Source: Ruegeria_C sp041537925 (GTDB lineage: Bacteria > Pseudomonadota > Alphaproteobacteria > Rhodobacterales > Rhodobacteraceae). From it: a DNA stretch of 64,000 bases. Location: positions 62,001 to 126,000 of the forward strand of contig NZ_JBGOSH010000010.1 of NCBI RefSeq assembly GCF_041537925.1, written 5' to 3'. The position numbers and the translations under genes were made by a program. This document shows positions 32,856 to 40,096 of the stretch, piece by piece (position 1 is the stretch's first letter; each line of letters opens with the position of its first letter). The notes beneath the pieces were generated by a model. The model was not told where the DNA came from. It saw only the letters and a list, made by a program, of their open reading frames with translations, and made no database searches.

Positions 32856-34143
32856 CGGGCGAAACCTCGTTGACTGATTTGATGGGTGTGGTCGTCGGGG
32901 CTTCGACCGCGCCCCCCTCCGGTATCCGTGAGTGGAGGCTGGAGGGGGACGCGCCGCGATCCGGGAACGGGCTCATCGGCCCATCATCAAACCAGCACCA
33001 GCTCACATACCGGCTTTCTTCAGAGCCTTTGGTGAGCAGTGCCAGCGCACCGGCATCGTCGGGATTGTCGGCAACGAACAGGGCTATTGGATCTGCGGTA
33101 TCCAGCAGCACCGCCGATGCGATCGGCGCATCGGCTGGCAGGTTGAACCGCAATTGCTTCTGGAAAGCGCGGTACTGTTCGGTCAACGCATTCAGCACGT
33201 CCAGTTCGCGCAGGCCCTCGAACGGAATCCAGTTCTCCGTCACCAGCATCATGCCGATTTCATGCAGAACCGGGTAACCCGCCTTGGCGATAAGAAAGCT
33301 GGCGATCAGGATGGCATGGCCAGACCCCATCGCTTCGAGAAAGCGCAGCTGATCCCCGAACACGTTCTCGAACTTCTTTGCCAGATCCGCGTCCGCGAAG
33401 AACGCGCAGTCGGGGGCATGTTTGAAGGTGAACCGCGCGCCATGCGCCGTGCGTTCCATGCCCTTGTATTCCGCGACCACAAGACCGAACGGTGTTGCAC
33501 CGCGCCCCACCGGTCGCAGGTTGGCAAAGATCCGGTTCCGTCTGGCCGCTATCTCTGCCTTGTCGCCGGGCTTGAAGTATTCCGGGACATAGAGAATGCG
33601 GGACAGGTCCTGGCCTTTGACGATCTTTGCGGCTGCAGCCCGGCGCAGGGCGTAATGGATCACGCCCCAGAACCGCTTTCCGTCCATCTTGGGGTACCAC
33701 TTGCCTAGATCCGCCTCATGCCAGAGGAAGTGCAGTACAGAGGTGATCGTCAGCTTGCGCGGGGCGATCTTGGCCTCGGTCGCTTTGCCACCGGTCATTT
33801 CCGGGGCCGTCCGGCCCTCGCTGTTCTTCCGCAGTGGAAAGCCGAGTTTGAGCGTGGTTGTGCCGTCGTCAGGATCTTCAGTGATGGCTGACGCCTGAAC
33901 CTGCGCCAGTCCCGATAGTTCTTCAGGTGGTAGGAAGGACGGGCATTCAATCGCGTGATCCGGCCCGGTTCCGGGCATCCGTTTGACGATGAACCTGCCA
34001 GCGGTCGCCGCGATATACATTTCCGGGGTGGGCATCCGGCATCGGCATTCAACGCGCGTGCCAGCGCTATGCGCAGCCGTCAGGACGCGTTGTCCCTGTT
34101 CGCTATCGACCGCTAGCTGATTGCCATTCAGGAACAGGGTCAT
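32845..34143 (-). CDS. DUF1173 plasmid protein
   Basis: A 432-residue protein of the DUF1173 family, common on alphaproteobacterial conjugative plasmids. The N-terminal Cys cluster (ECRCRMPTPEMYIA, then HAIECPSF about 35 residues on) may bind zinc. It also has the FIVKRMPGTGP and LHFLWHEADLGKW motifs and a C-terminal half with nuclease- or regulator-like patterning. Function unknown; it heads the virB operon and may be a transfer regulator. It is coupled by ATGA to a 32-codon ORF upstream. Confidence 0.82.
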   Translation of the reverse strand: MTLFLNGNQLAVDSEQGQRVLTAAHSAGTRVECRCRMPTPEMYIAATAGRFIVKRMPGTGPDHAIECPSFLPPEELSGLAQVQASAITEDPDDGTTTLKLGFPLRKNSEGRTAPEMTGGKATEAKIAPRKLTITSVLHFLWHEADLGKWYPKMDGKRFWGVIHYALRRAAAAKIVKGQDLSRILYVPEYFKPGDKAEIAARRNRIFANLRPVGRGATPFGLVVAEYKGMERTAHGARFTFKHAPDCAFFADADLAKKFENVFGDQLRFLEAMGSGHAILIASFLIAKAGYPVLHEIGMMLVTENWIPFEGLRELDVLNALTEQYRAFQKQLRFNLPADAPIASAVLLDTADPIALFVADNPDDAGALALLTKGSEESRYVSWCWFDDGPMSPFPDRGASPSSLHSRIPEGGAVEAPTTTPIKSVNEVSPDEE

Positions 34144-34238
34144 TGGGCGCCCACCCGAACAATACGGCGGACCGCTAAGACGGTCACGCAGTGTCGATCC
34201 AACCTGAGTTCGATGGCATTGAAGGTCACGGCGATCAT
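34140..34238 (-). CDS. possible 32-residue leader ORF of the virB operon
   Basis: MIAVTFNAIELRLDRHCVTV and a basic tail, with AAAGGCAG upstream of the ATG and its stop overlapping the DUF1173 start as ATGA. The coupling suggests that translating it sets translation of DUF1173. An AT-rich stretch (about 34250-34285) just upstream could hold the operon promoter. The peptide itself resembles nothing I know. Confidence 0.35.
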   Translation of the reverse strand: MIAVTFNAIELRLDRHCVTVLAVRRIVRVGAQ

Positions 34239-34571
34239 TTTCTGCCTTTCGGAAAATAGGTCAGTAATATTTACATAATAGGCATTATCGAGCAGTTTGC
34301 CGCGACGCTGAGCACACAGGTTTGGACGCCCGAACACCGCTCAGACGTCGCTATTGCGTCGCGGAGTCAGAACCATTGACTCCGGCGCATTTGCTGTCCT
34401 TTTTAGGAGCAGCATCGGGGTTGCTGTGTGCTTCATCGTTCCGGTTAGCTCTTGATGTTTGAGGAATGCCCTGGGCTTGGGCGTTTCTGGCCCTGTCGGT
34501 TGTTGGCGCAACCGACAGGACCGTTTCTTGCTCGATTAGTTTCCTTCCTCTTGCTGCATTCTATTCTCCGT
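34239..34571. other. virB operon upstream region
   Basis: 333 bp. An AT-rich segment at 34250-34285 is a likely promoter area for the - strand virB operon. A perfect 11-bp hairpin is at 34492-34519. No further gene seen. Confidence 0.4.
34492..34519. repeat. 11-bp perfect inverted repeat
   Basis: CCTGTCGGTTG and CAACCGACAGG around TTGGCG. It sits between the nuclease gene end and the virB leader, both on the - strand. There is only a weak T stretch on the + side, so it is a terminator of the nuclease transcript or a protein-binding palindrome. Confidence 0.6.
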
Positions 34572-34979
34572 TCACATGCACCAGGACCGGTGCTTGCCAC
34601 CGTCATAGGGTCGCGCAAGACCTTCTGAAATCAGGATGGTTCCGACGTCCTGCCCATCCACGCGCCCGACCGCCAGAAAACGGTCATGCAAGTCCAGTTC
34701 TGGTTCTATGATCAACTTGATTTGGCCAGCGGTTTCGATGAGCTCTGCCAGCCGAGCTTTCGTTTTAAAGCCCAGAGCCTTTTCAGCGTCACATTGTGGC
34801 CGGAAGGTCTCAGGCGTATCGAAGCCCATGAGACGATACCGGTCATCACCATGGTCGATGGTGTCGCCGTCAATGGCAAAAACCTCTGTGGCACTCAGAA
34901 CCTTAGCAGTGTAGCCAAGGTGTTGCTTTGCGGTCAGTAGACCAGCCAATACCGCGCAGGACAGAAGGAGTTTGTTCAT
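34572..34979 (-). CDS. secreted thermonuclease-like (SNase) protein
   Basis: A 135-residue protein with a signal peptide (about 1-21) and a staphylococcal-nuclease fold: AIDGDTIDHGDDRYRLMGFDTPETFRPQC holds the first catalytic Asp/Arg region, then AEKALGFKTKARLAELI and DLHDRFLAVGRVDGQDVGTILISEGLARPYDGG. It is a Ca-dependent nuclease of the parB/SNc type often found on conjugative plasmids; probably periplasmic. Confidence 0.88.
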   Translation of the reverse strand: MNKLLLSCAVLAGLLTAKQHLGYTAKVLSATEVFAIDGDTIDHGDDRYRLMGFDTPETFRPQCDAEKALGFKTKARLAELIETAGQIKLIIEPELDLHDRFLAVGRVDGQDVGTILISEGLARPYDGGKHRSWCM

Positions 34980-35132
34980 CCGCCCTGCCCTCCTTGCTGA
35001 AGGAGAAAGGCAGACCCTGCGGCAACGGGGCGATGGACATCATCGGGTGTGCCCCCTGCCCCGTGCCGGGCCGGGCAAGCAGTACTAGAACAGTTTCTAA
35101 GGCAAGTGGCACGGTTCAGGCTTCGAATAGAG

Positions 35133-35483
35133 TTAGGGCTGAGTGTCCATGGCCAGAACTGCTTCGAGTTGTTTGGGTGAAACTGACTCGATGGAGAAAT
35201 CCGGCTTAAGGCACAGGAACCGACCATCACCGAATTCTTGGTGGTGATTGATGAGGCCGGGCCAAAGAACAAGCTCGCGTGGGACGGCACCTGTCCTTGA
35301 GATCCTCGATTTACAAAGCGCACCAACGTAATCTGGTGACGTGTAAATGCAGTGATATTTTGGCCGGTCATGGGACGCAAATCCGATGAGTTCGTAGCGG
35401 CACGTAAAGGGAACGTTATCTTCCAGAAAGCCCCGGACCATATCAATGGTTACCACGGTGTACTGTCTCTTATTGTCCGCCAT
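35133..35483 (-). CDS. hypothetical protein
   Basis: A 116-residue protein from ATG 35483 (MADNKRQYTVVTIDMVRGFL), with AGGGGG upstream; an upstream in-frame start at 35516 is less likely. No signal peptide or family recognised. The sequence looks like a small alpha/beta domain with several aromatics (YHCIYTSPDYVGALCK). Confidence 0.6.
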   Translation of the reverse strand: MADNKRQYTVVTIDMVRGFLEDNVPFTCRYELIGFASHDRPKYHCIYTSPDYVGALCKSRISRTGAVPRELVLWPGLINHHQEFGDGRFLCLKPDFSIESVSPKQLEAVLAMDTQP

Positions 35484-35639
35484 GGCGATCCCCCTTGGAC
35501 CGCCTTCTACACCCAAAATTTGTGATGGAAAACTTATGTTGTGTCAATCTAATAAATTGCGCAGATACCTTAATATGGGAAGAGACTGGAAAAACATGTC
35601 AATACTGATAGTGTGCAGCAATATATGAAAGGAGACACG

Positions 35640-36359
35640 ATGAGACACTTGACACCCATGATTAGAAGCTTGTTTGCGGTTGGTACGCTCGCAGTCGCAA
35701 GTGTGCCCGCCACTGAGGTCAAAGCCTATCCCATCGACTGTGCAATCTTCTTATGTATAGCCGGTGGATGGCCGAACGATCCCGACTGCAACGCGGCAAG
35801 GGCGGAGTTCATTCGTCGCATCACGCCCATGCCGGTTGAACCACCATTGCAACTTTGGCGCTGTCCGATGGGCGCGGCCTTGGGCACTTCCAATCTCACA
35901 CCGATGCAACGGCTGGAAGCATTCAGGGAAGTCAGTGCCACGCCACTCCCTGAACTGCCCCAAGAAGAGCAAGAACCCTCGGTAGTTATCGAAGCATCAT
36001 TTGCCTTAGAGTCTTGGACCAACCTCGGACCCGACTCCCCTGCCCTACCCGCGCCAACACTTGCAAACGTTGATTTATCATCTGCAGATTTTGATGTTAT
36101 TCGCTCGATCCGTGTTTGGGATGTTCGTCACTACAGCTACAGGGTCCGTGAACGTGAGGGCCCTTGCACAACCCGCTTGGACATGGCCGTCGGAACCTAC
36201 GACGAAAACGCCAACTTCCACTGGTCGGATCGCGCTCCGGGCCCCCGTCCTGATTGGCTGCCCCTGAACAAGGATAGGTGCCCGACCTATTTCCGTGGTG
36301 TTGGCGTCGAGTGGTCAGACATATTTGCGAACTACGATTATGAACTGGTCCGTTATTAG
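35640..36359 (+). CDS. secreted T4SS-plasmid-associated hypothetical protein
   Basis: A 239-residue protein with a signal peptide (about 1-29, cleavage near VKA-Y) and a mature start YPIDCAIFLCIAGGWPNDPDC...RRITPMPVEPPLQLWRCPMG that I associate with proteins encoded near virB operons on roseobacter plasmids. It is rich in Cys and Trp, so likely disulphide-bonded in the periplasm. ATG 35640 has AAAGGAG eight bases upstream. Role unknown, possibly in transfer or entry exclusion (inference from place only). Confidence 0.65.
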   Translation: MRHLTPMIRSLFAVGTLAVASVPATEVKAYPIDCAIFLCIAGGWPNDPDCNAARAEFIRRITPMPVEPPLQLWRCPMGAALGTSNLTPMQRLEAFREVSATPLPELPQEEQEPSVVIEASFALESWTNLGPDSPALPAPTLANVDLSSADFDVIRSIRVWDVRHYSYRVREREGPCTTRLDMAVGTYDENANFHWSDRAPGPRPDWLPLNKDRCPTYFRGVGVEWSDIFANYDYELVRY

Positions 36360-36386
36360 GCGACACAAGCTATAGAGGATGCGATC

Positions 36387-36584
36387 GTGGCTGGTCTGTT
36401 TATGGGCGCTCGCTTGACAGATCCGAGGCAACCGCGCGTGGTCAGTCCTGGCGGCTACTTCCGTGGCATGGTCCAAGCCGGTGAAAAGGGCGAACTGAAC
36501 GCTATTTCTAGCTTTACGGGCCTCATGGCGCGCAGAGCGAGAGAGGAAGAAGAGGCTATTCTACAAACTGGCCTGCTGGGGTAG
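36387..36584 (+). pseudogene. remnant resembling RepC replication initiator C-terminus
   Basis: 65 codons from a GTG. VVSPGGYFRGMVQAGEKGEL followed by an Ala/Arg/Glu-rich helix resembles the last 50 residues of RepC-type plasmid initiators (SPGGYLRxL...AexGeF). The rest of such a gene is absent. It may be a truncated repC or an independent small protein after the 35640 gene (27 bp gap). The resemblance is short, hence moderate confidence. Confidence 0.4.
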
Positions 36585-36649
36585 ATTCCGGTAGGGGCAG
36601 AATCGTATCATATGCTTTGGAGAATCTGCGTTGCGGAAACAGACCCCAA

Positions 36650-37624
36650 TCATGCGGCGGAAAGGCCTCTACTTGCATGGGCTTCAAAGAAACCGCTAAT
36701 CTTCTGCAAAACGAATGAACGGATATCTGGACCTGCACGCAACAGATCGTGTCGTGCATCAGAGATGAGATGGTATGAACCGTTTGACCATGACCGCATC
36801 CGGGCTTCGATAGCGGCCAGTTCTACTAGACAATCATGTTCTGCACCAAAAGCTATGCTTGGAGTAATCGGCGCTGGTTGCTTGGCAAGGTATTTTGTTT
36901 CTCTGAGGGCTTGTTGTAGCCAACCAATGGTCGGGCCTCCGATCCAGTGCTGATCAACCTCTCGGTTCACGTGTTGAAGATGCGCAAACATTTCCTCATC
37001 ACCGGTGATTTCGTTCTCTTCGAAGGACCATTCCAGGGTTTCATTTTTTCCATTTTTACCGGGGGCATAACGATGCCCGAAACCCAGAGTCCGCGCTGCG
37101 AAAGTAACAGGTGGTGCGATGAGGTGTAAGATCGCGGACAGCTGAATACCCCACATCGGGGAAGTGAAAGCTGCTGCTGCGAACGGGATACCCTCGATGA
37201 TGCTGCGCAAGCCGACGCAACCGCCCATCGAATTGCCTAGAAGGAAAAATGGCCGCGGCAAGCTTAGGTCTGAGGCGGCGGCCATCATCGCAGTGACATC
37301 GTATTGGTAATCTGTGAAGCGGTGCACGTGTCCGGCTCTTTTGTCATTGATGACACGGTCCGATAAGCCCAGTCCCCGGAACTCTAGAACACAGACACTG
37401 AAACCTTGTGCACAAAGTTCGGAGATGGCATGTCCCTGCTTTTCAATGAAGTCAGCGCGTCCGGGTAAGAGGAAAACGGTGCCTTTTTCGGGGCAGGCTT
37501 CCGTCCAAACACCAATACGCAGATTAACGCCGTCTTGCGAGGCGATTTGATATGCTTGGCCGTTTGCGGGCGCTAAGGCCAAATGGGTGTTAAGGTCTAA
37601 GTTTTTCAAGATTTTGGCTTTCAA
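36650..37624 (-). CDS. alpha/beta hydrolase, lysophospholipase or lactone-hydrolase type
   Basis: A 324-residue serine hydrolase. The oxyanion region is FLLPGRADFIEKQ, the nucleophile elbow GNSMGG (Ser about 151), with a later Asp and the His in SDARHDLLRAG. No signal peptide. The pair of this gene with the membrane protein upstream (ATGA overlap 37621-37624) recalls what I remember as the RcgR putative quorum-lactone hydrolase and RcgA putative transporter of Rhodobacterales. If so it may cleave acyl-homoserine lactones. That assignment is from memory and needs checking; PldB-like lipase is the alternative. Confidence 0.78.
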   Translation of the reverse strand: MKAKILKNLDLNTHLALAPANGQAYQIASQDGVNLRIGVWTEACPEKGTVFLLPGRADFIEKQGHAISELCAQGFSVCVLEFRGLGLSDRVINDKRAGHVHRFTDYQYDVTAMMAAASDLSLPRPFFLLGNSMGGCVGLRSIIEGIPFAAAAFTSPMWGIQLSAILHLIAPPVTFAARTLGFGHRYAPGKNGKNETLEWSFEENEITGDEEMFAHLQHVNREVDQHWIGGPTIGWLQQALRETKYLAKQPAPITPSIAFGAEHDCLVELAAIEARMRSWSNGSYHLISDARHDLLRAGPDIRSFVLQKISGFFEAHASRGLSAA

Positions 37625-39243
37625 CGTCTGGGGGAAGTACTAGGCGGTAACTGCGTAGTTGTCGGATGGAACCGCAGGCTTGGTGTGATAAGTTGCCAAG
37701 CTCCGACGATCAAGCTGAGCAAAACCAGCAACGAGAAACCTTGAAAAACACCCACTAGGCCGAAGGTCATTATCATCGCGGTAGGTACAGCTGTCAAAGA
37801 CAAATGGGACACGAGTAGCGGCTGTTTGGCTGCCTCCACCGCCAGCTTGACGCGGTAGATACCAAGGTAGGCCACAGACGTTATGGTGAACAGGAACATG
37901 AAACTGGTTTGTGCTGCAAGCTGGCGGTCCCCAAGCCAGTTCCAGGACTGTTCCGCATATCCAAAGCCGGATAGGATGTCCCTCGTAAACCACGTCGTAA
38001 TATTTGGAGCGTCAGTATCCAAGTAAAGTACGCTGACCTTGATGACCATCGACATGAGAACGCCGCAAATGACGCTCCTGTAAAGTGCGATGATCAAGGC
38101 TTGTGCGGCAGCGCGACTTTCGCCATAGCGGCTTGTGTTGTCGTGGGATTTGTCCTTTTCGTGGATCTCCGAAAGGTCGTGGGCTGCTATATAGAGCAAG
38201 AGCAAAGAAGAGAAGCAGAGCCAGTAGATTGTACCAATGTACAGACCAGCAAACAGCGAGATGCCGACCACTAAGCGTTCGGGAGCCAATTCGATAGGAT
38301 TGGTTGTGACCCTTATCCAGTTCGGCGCGACGACCGCATTAGGCCCATCGAGTATCGGTTGCAAGTAGTTGCCGTACCACTGGAGCCCGAAAATGACGAC
38401 TATGCTGACGATAAGGACAGCGTAGAATGCCATCCTGAATGTTGATACACGGTACTCCCATGCGCTGAAGCCCGGTATACTGGCGAATGAGTCGCGGTAT
38501 TGAAGCCACGCGATGACCGCCTTTGATGTGACGATCAGATAGATTGGGACAAGAACGATTTTTTCGATTGTCCAAGTCGGTGAGTGATAGAAACCGACCT
38601 GCTTGTTTATCCCTTCGGCCGCTTTATAGGTGATATCGCCCACGCCAAGGATGGCCGCGACAAGGGCCAATACAGACCAAGCCGCCCACACCATGATCAG
38701 TAGATAGATGCTATTGTTACCCGTCAGCATTGCACTGACGCCTGTGGCAAGTCTGGAGCGCCGATAGGTGTTGGCTGGGTGAGGTGCTACGGCTCTTTTT
38801 TCATCGGAGTCCTGCGAACCATCAGACTTTTCTGTTACTGAATTGAGTACAGAGACAGGCTTGCGCCGATTGCTGGGTTGGCGCGTCGCTTTCCTTTTTG
38901 CCATCAGCCGCCTTTGCCCAGCGGTCAGCTCAGAGCGCCACGCTGTTGTGGCTTCGGTATCATCAGCACCGAACACCCGGGCCAACAAATTGATGCTCGG
39001 AGCGCTTATTCCTTTGTCATTATCTTCGAACCAGTGCTGTACGGCACGAAGGTCAGCGCCAGCCTTGTTTGTCTCAATCTCAGAGAGAGCAGCCGCAAGC
39101 GATTGTGGCGTCCAGGTTCCGATCGGCAAACCATCGCCACCTATCGGCAAACCTACGCCGATCTCCGTCGCGTACTTGAACAGCTCCTTAAAGTCGCTGC
39201 CATTTTTCGGCGGGAAGACAATATTTCTTTCTATAATTTTCAA
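37621..39243 (-). CDS. polytopic membrane protein, RcgA-like putative transporter
   Basis: A 540-residue protein. The N-terminal 100 residues form a soluble domain with an HTH-like pattern (TWTPQSLAAALSEIE...AVQHWFEDNDKGISAPSINLLARVFG). A basic linker is followed by about seven or eight membrane segments (about 172-195, 222-245, 278-300, 330-355, 390-410, 455-480, 495-525). It is co-translated with the hydrolase. The combination of an N-terminal HTH-like domain and a membrane domain is unusual. Transport is inferred from the resemblance to RcgA only. Confidence 0.65.
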   Translation of the reverse strand: MKIIERNIVFPPKNGSDFKELFKYATEIGVGLPIGGDGLPIGTWTPQSLAAALSEIETNKAGADLRAVQHWFEDNDKGISAPSINLLARVFGADDTEATTAWRSELTAGQRRLMAKRKATRQPSNRRKPVSVLNSVTEKSDGSQDSDEKRAVAPHPANTYRRSRLATGVSAMLTGNNSIYLLIMVWAAWSVLALVAAILGVGDITYKAAEGINKQVGFYHSPTWTIEKIVLVPIYLIVTSKAVIAWLQYRDSFASIPGFSAWEYRVSTFRMAFYAVLIVSIVVIFGLQWYGNYLQPILDGPNAVVAPNWIRVTTNPIELAPERLVVGISLFAGLYIGTIYWLCFSSLLLLYIAAHDLSEIHEKDKSHDNTSRYGESRAAAQALIIALYRSVICGVLMSMVIKVSVLYLDTDAPNITTWFTRDILSGFGYAEQSWNWLGDRQLAAQTSFMFLFTITSVAYLGIYRVKLAVEAAKQPLLVSHLSLTAVPTAMIMTFGLVGVFQGFSLLVLLSLIVGAWQLITPSLRFHPTTTQLPPSTSPRR

Positions 39244-39419
39244 TTGCTTGGCTGATTTGCTCTCACATCTTCTCGTCTGATCTCGTTCCGTTTCGTGGCA
39301 TTGTCAAGCAGCTGTGGCAATCAACCAGTAAGATAGCACGGCGAAATGATTTCTTGTGCTTTCAACAACCATTAGCTGAACGCCAGCAAGTACAAACAAA
39401 GCGCCCGAGGACAACAAAC

Positions 39420-39959
39420 ATGCAAATTTCAGTTATCGGGCAGAGTACCCTAGATTTTCACCAACCCGGCGAAGCCAAGTTGCAAGAAATCTGCGACAGA
39501 TTTCCGGCAGAGCCTTTGTCTGGGGACGAACGAGATGTCTTGATAATGCTAGCGGCTGGTTTGTCTCCGCAGAGCATCGTCCGCCAAGTTGGCTTTTCCT
39601 CCGGCCTGGTCGACATACTTTCGGACTCCATTATGTCCAAGTTCAGAAGCAACACGATTGAGCAGGCTGTCGGGCGCGCTGTGAGTGTTGGAACACTACA
39701 GTGGACCGACTTCTTCGCAAATCCGGTGTTAGAAGTCGTCGATCGGGATCAGCGTGTTCTACTTGGTGGGATAGTGCACTGGACCCGCAATAACTATGAG
39801 ATAATTTCCTTTGATTGGGGTCGGCAGGTTTGGGACCTTACTAGCTTTGTTCCGGTCGAAGCGGTGACCTTGTCACGACGGTTTCAAATTTCTGTCGAAG
39901 CCGTAAATGCCGCATTTGATAAAGATGCTTATCGAAAAGTCTGGATTCGAAACCTATGA
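39420..39959 (+). CDS. LuxR-type HTH regulator
   Basis: A 179-residue protein. Residues about 35-100 (PLSGDERDVLIMLAAGLSPQSI, GFSSGLVDILSDSIMSKFRS, QAVGRAVSVG) follow the LuxR/GerE four-helix HTH plan. The C-terminal 80 residues look like a small beta domain (LEVVDRDQRVLLGGIVHW). There is no autoinducer-binding domain. ATG 39420 has GAGGAC upstream. It is divergent from the RcgA-like/hydrolase operon and a likely regulator of it. Such LuxR solos and lactone hydrolases suggest a quorum context (inference). Confidence 0.65.
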   Translation: MQISVIGQSTLDFHQPGEAKLQEICDRFPAEPLSGDERDVLIMLAAGLSPQSIVRQVGFSSGLVDILSDSIMSKFRSNTIEQAVGRAVSVGTLQWTDFFANPVLEVVDRDQRVLLGGIVHWTRNNYEIISFDWGRQVWDLTSFVPVEAVTLSRRFQISVEAVNAAFDKDAYRKVWIRNL

Positions 39960-40020
39960 GTGCATTTTGGCGGCTTTCGATCAAAATTTCTTCGGCCGCT
40001 CAAGATTGAAAGTAAGGATC

Positions 40021-40047
40021 AACTGCCAGCTCGTGGACGTGGCAGTT
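40021..40047. terminator. hairpin between convergent genes
   Basis: AACTGCCA and TGGCAGTT form a perfect 8-bp stem with an 11-base loop, between the LuxR-type gene (+) and the antiporter (-). No T run, so it is a weak or factor-assisted terminator at best. Confidence 0.4.
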
Positions 40048-40096
40048 CACTAGGTGTTTGATCCTAGGATTTGTATGGTGTCCAAAAGCCTAACTC

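Noticed and set aside
34492..34519. Second oriT candidate at the 11-bp palindrome
   Set aside because: It lies far from the relaxase genes and next to the virB promoter; a terminator or regulatory role is simpler.
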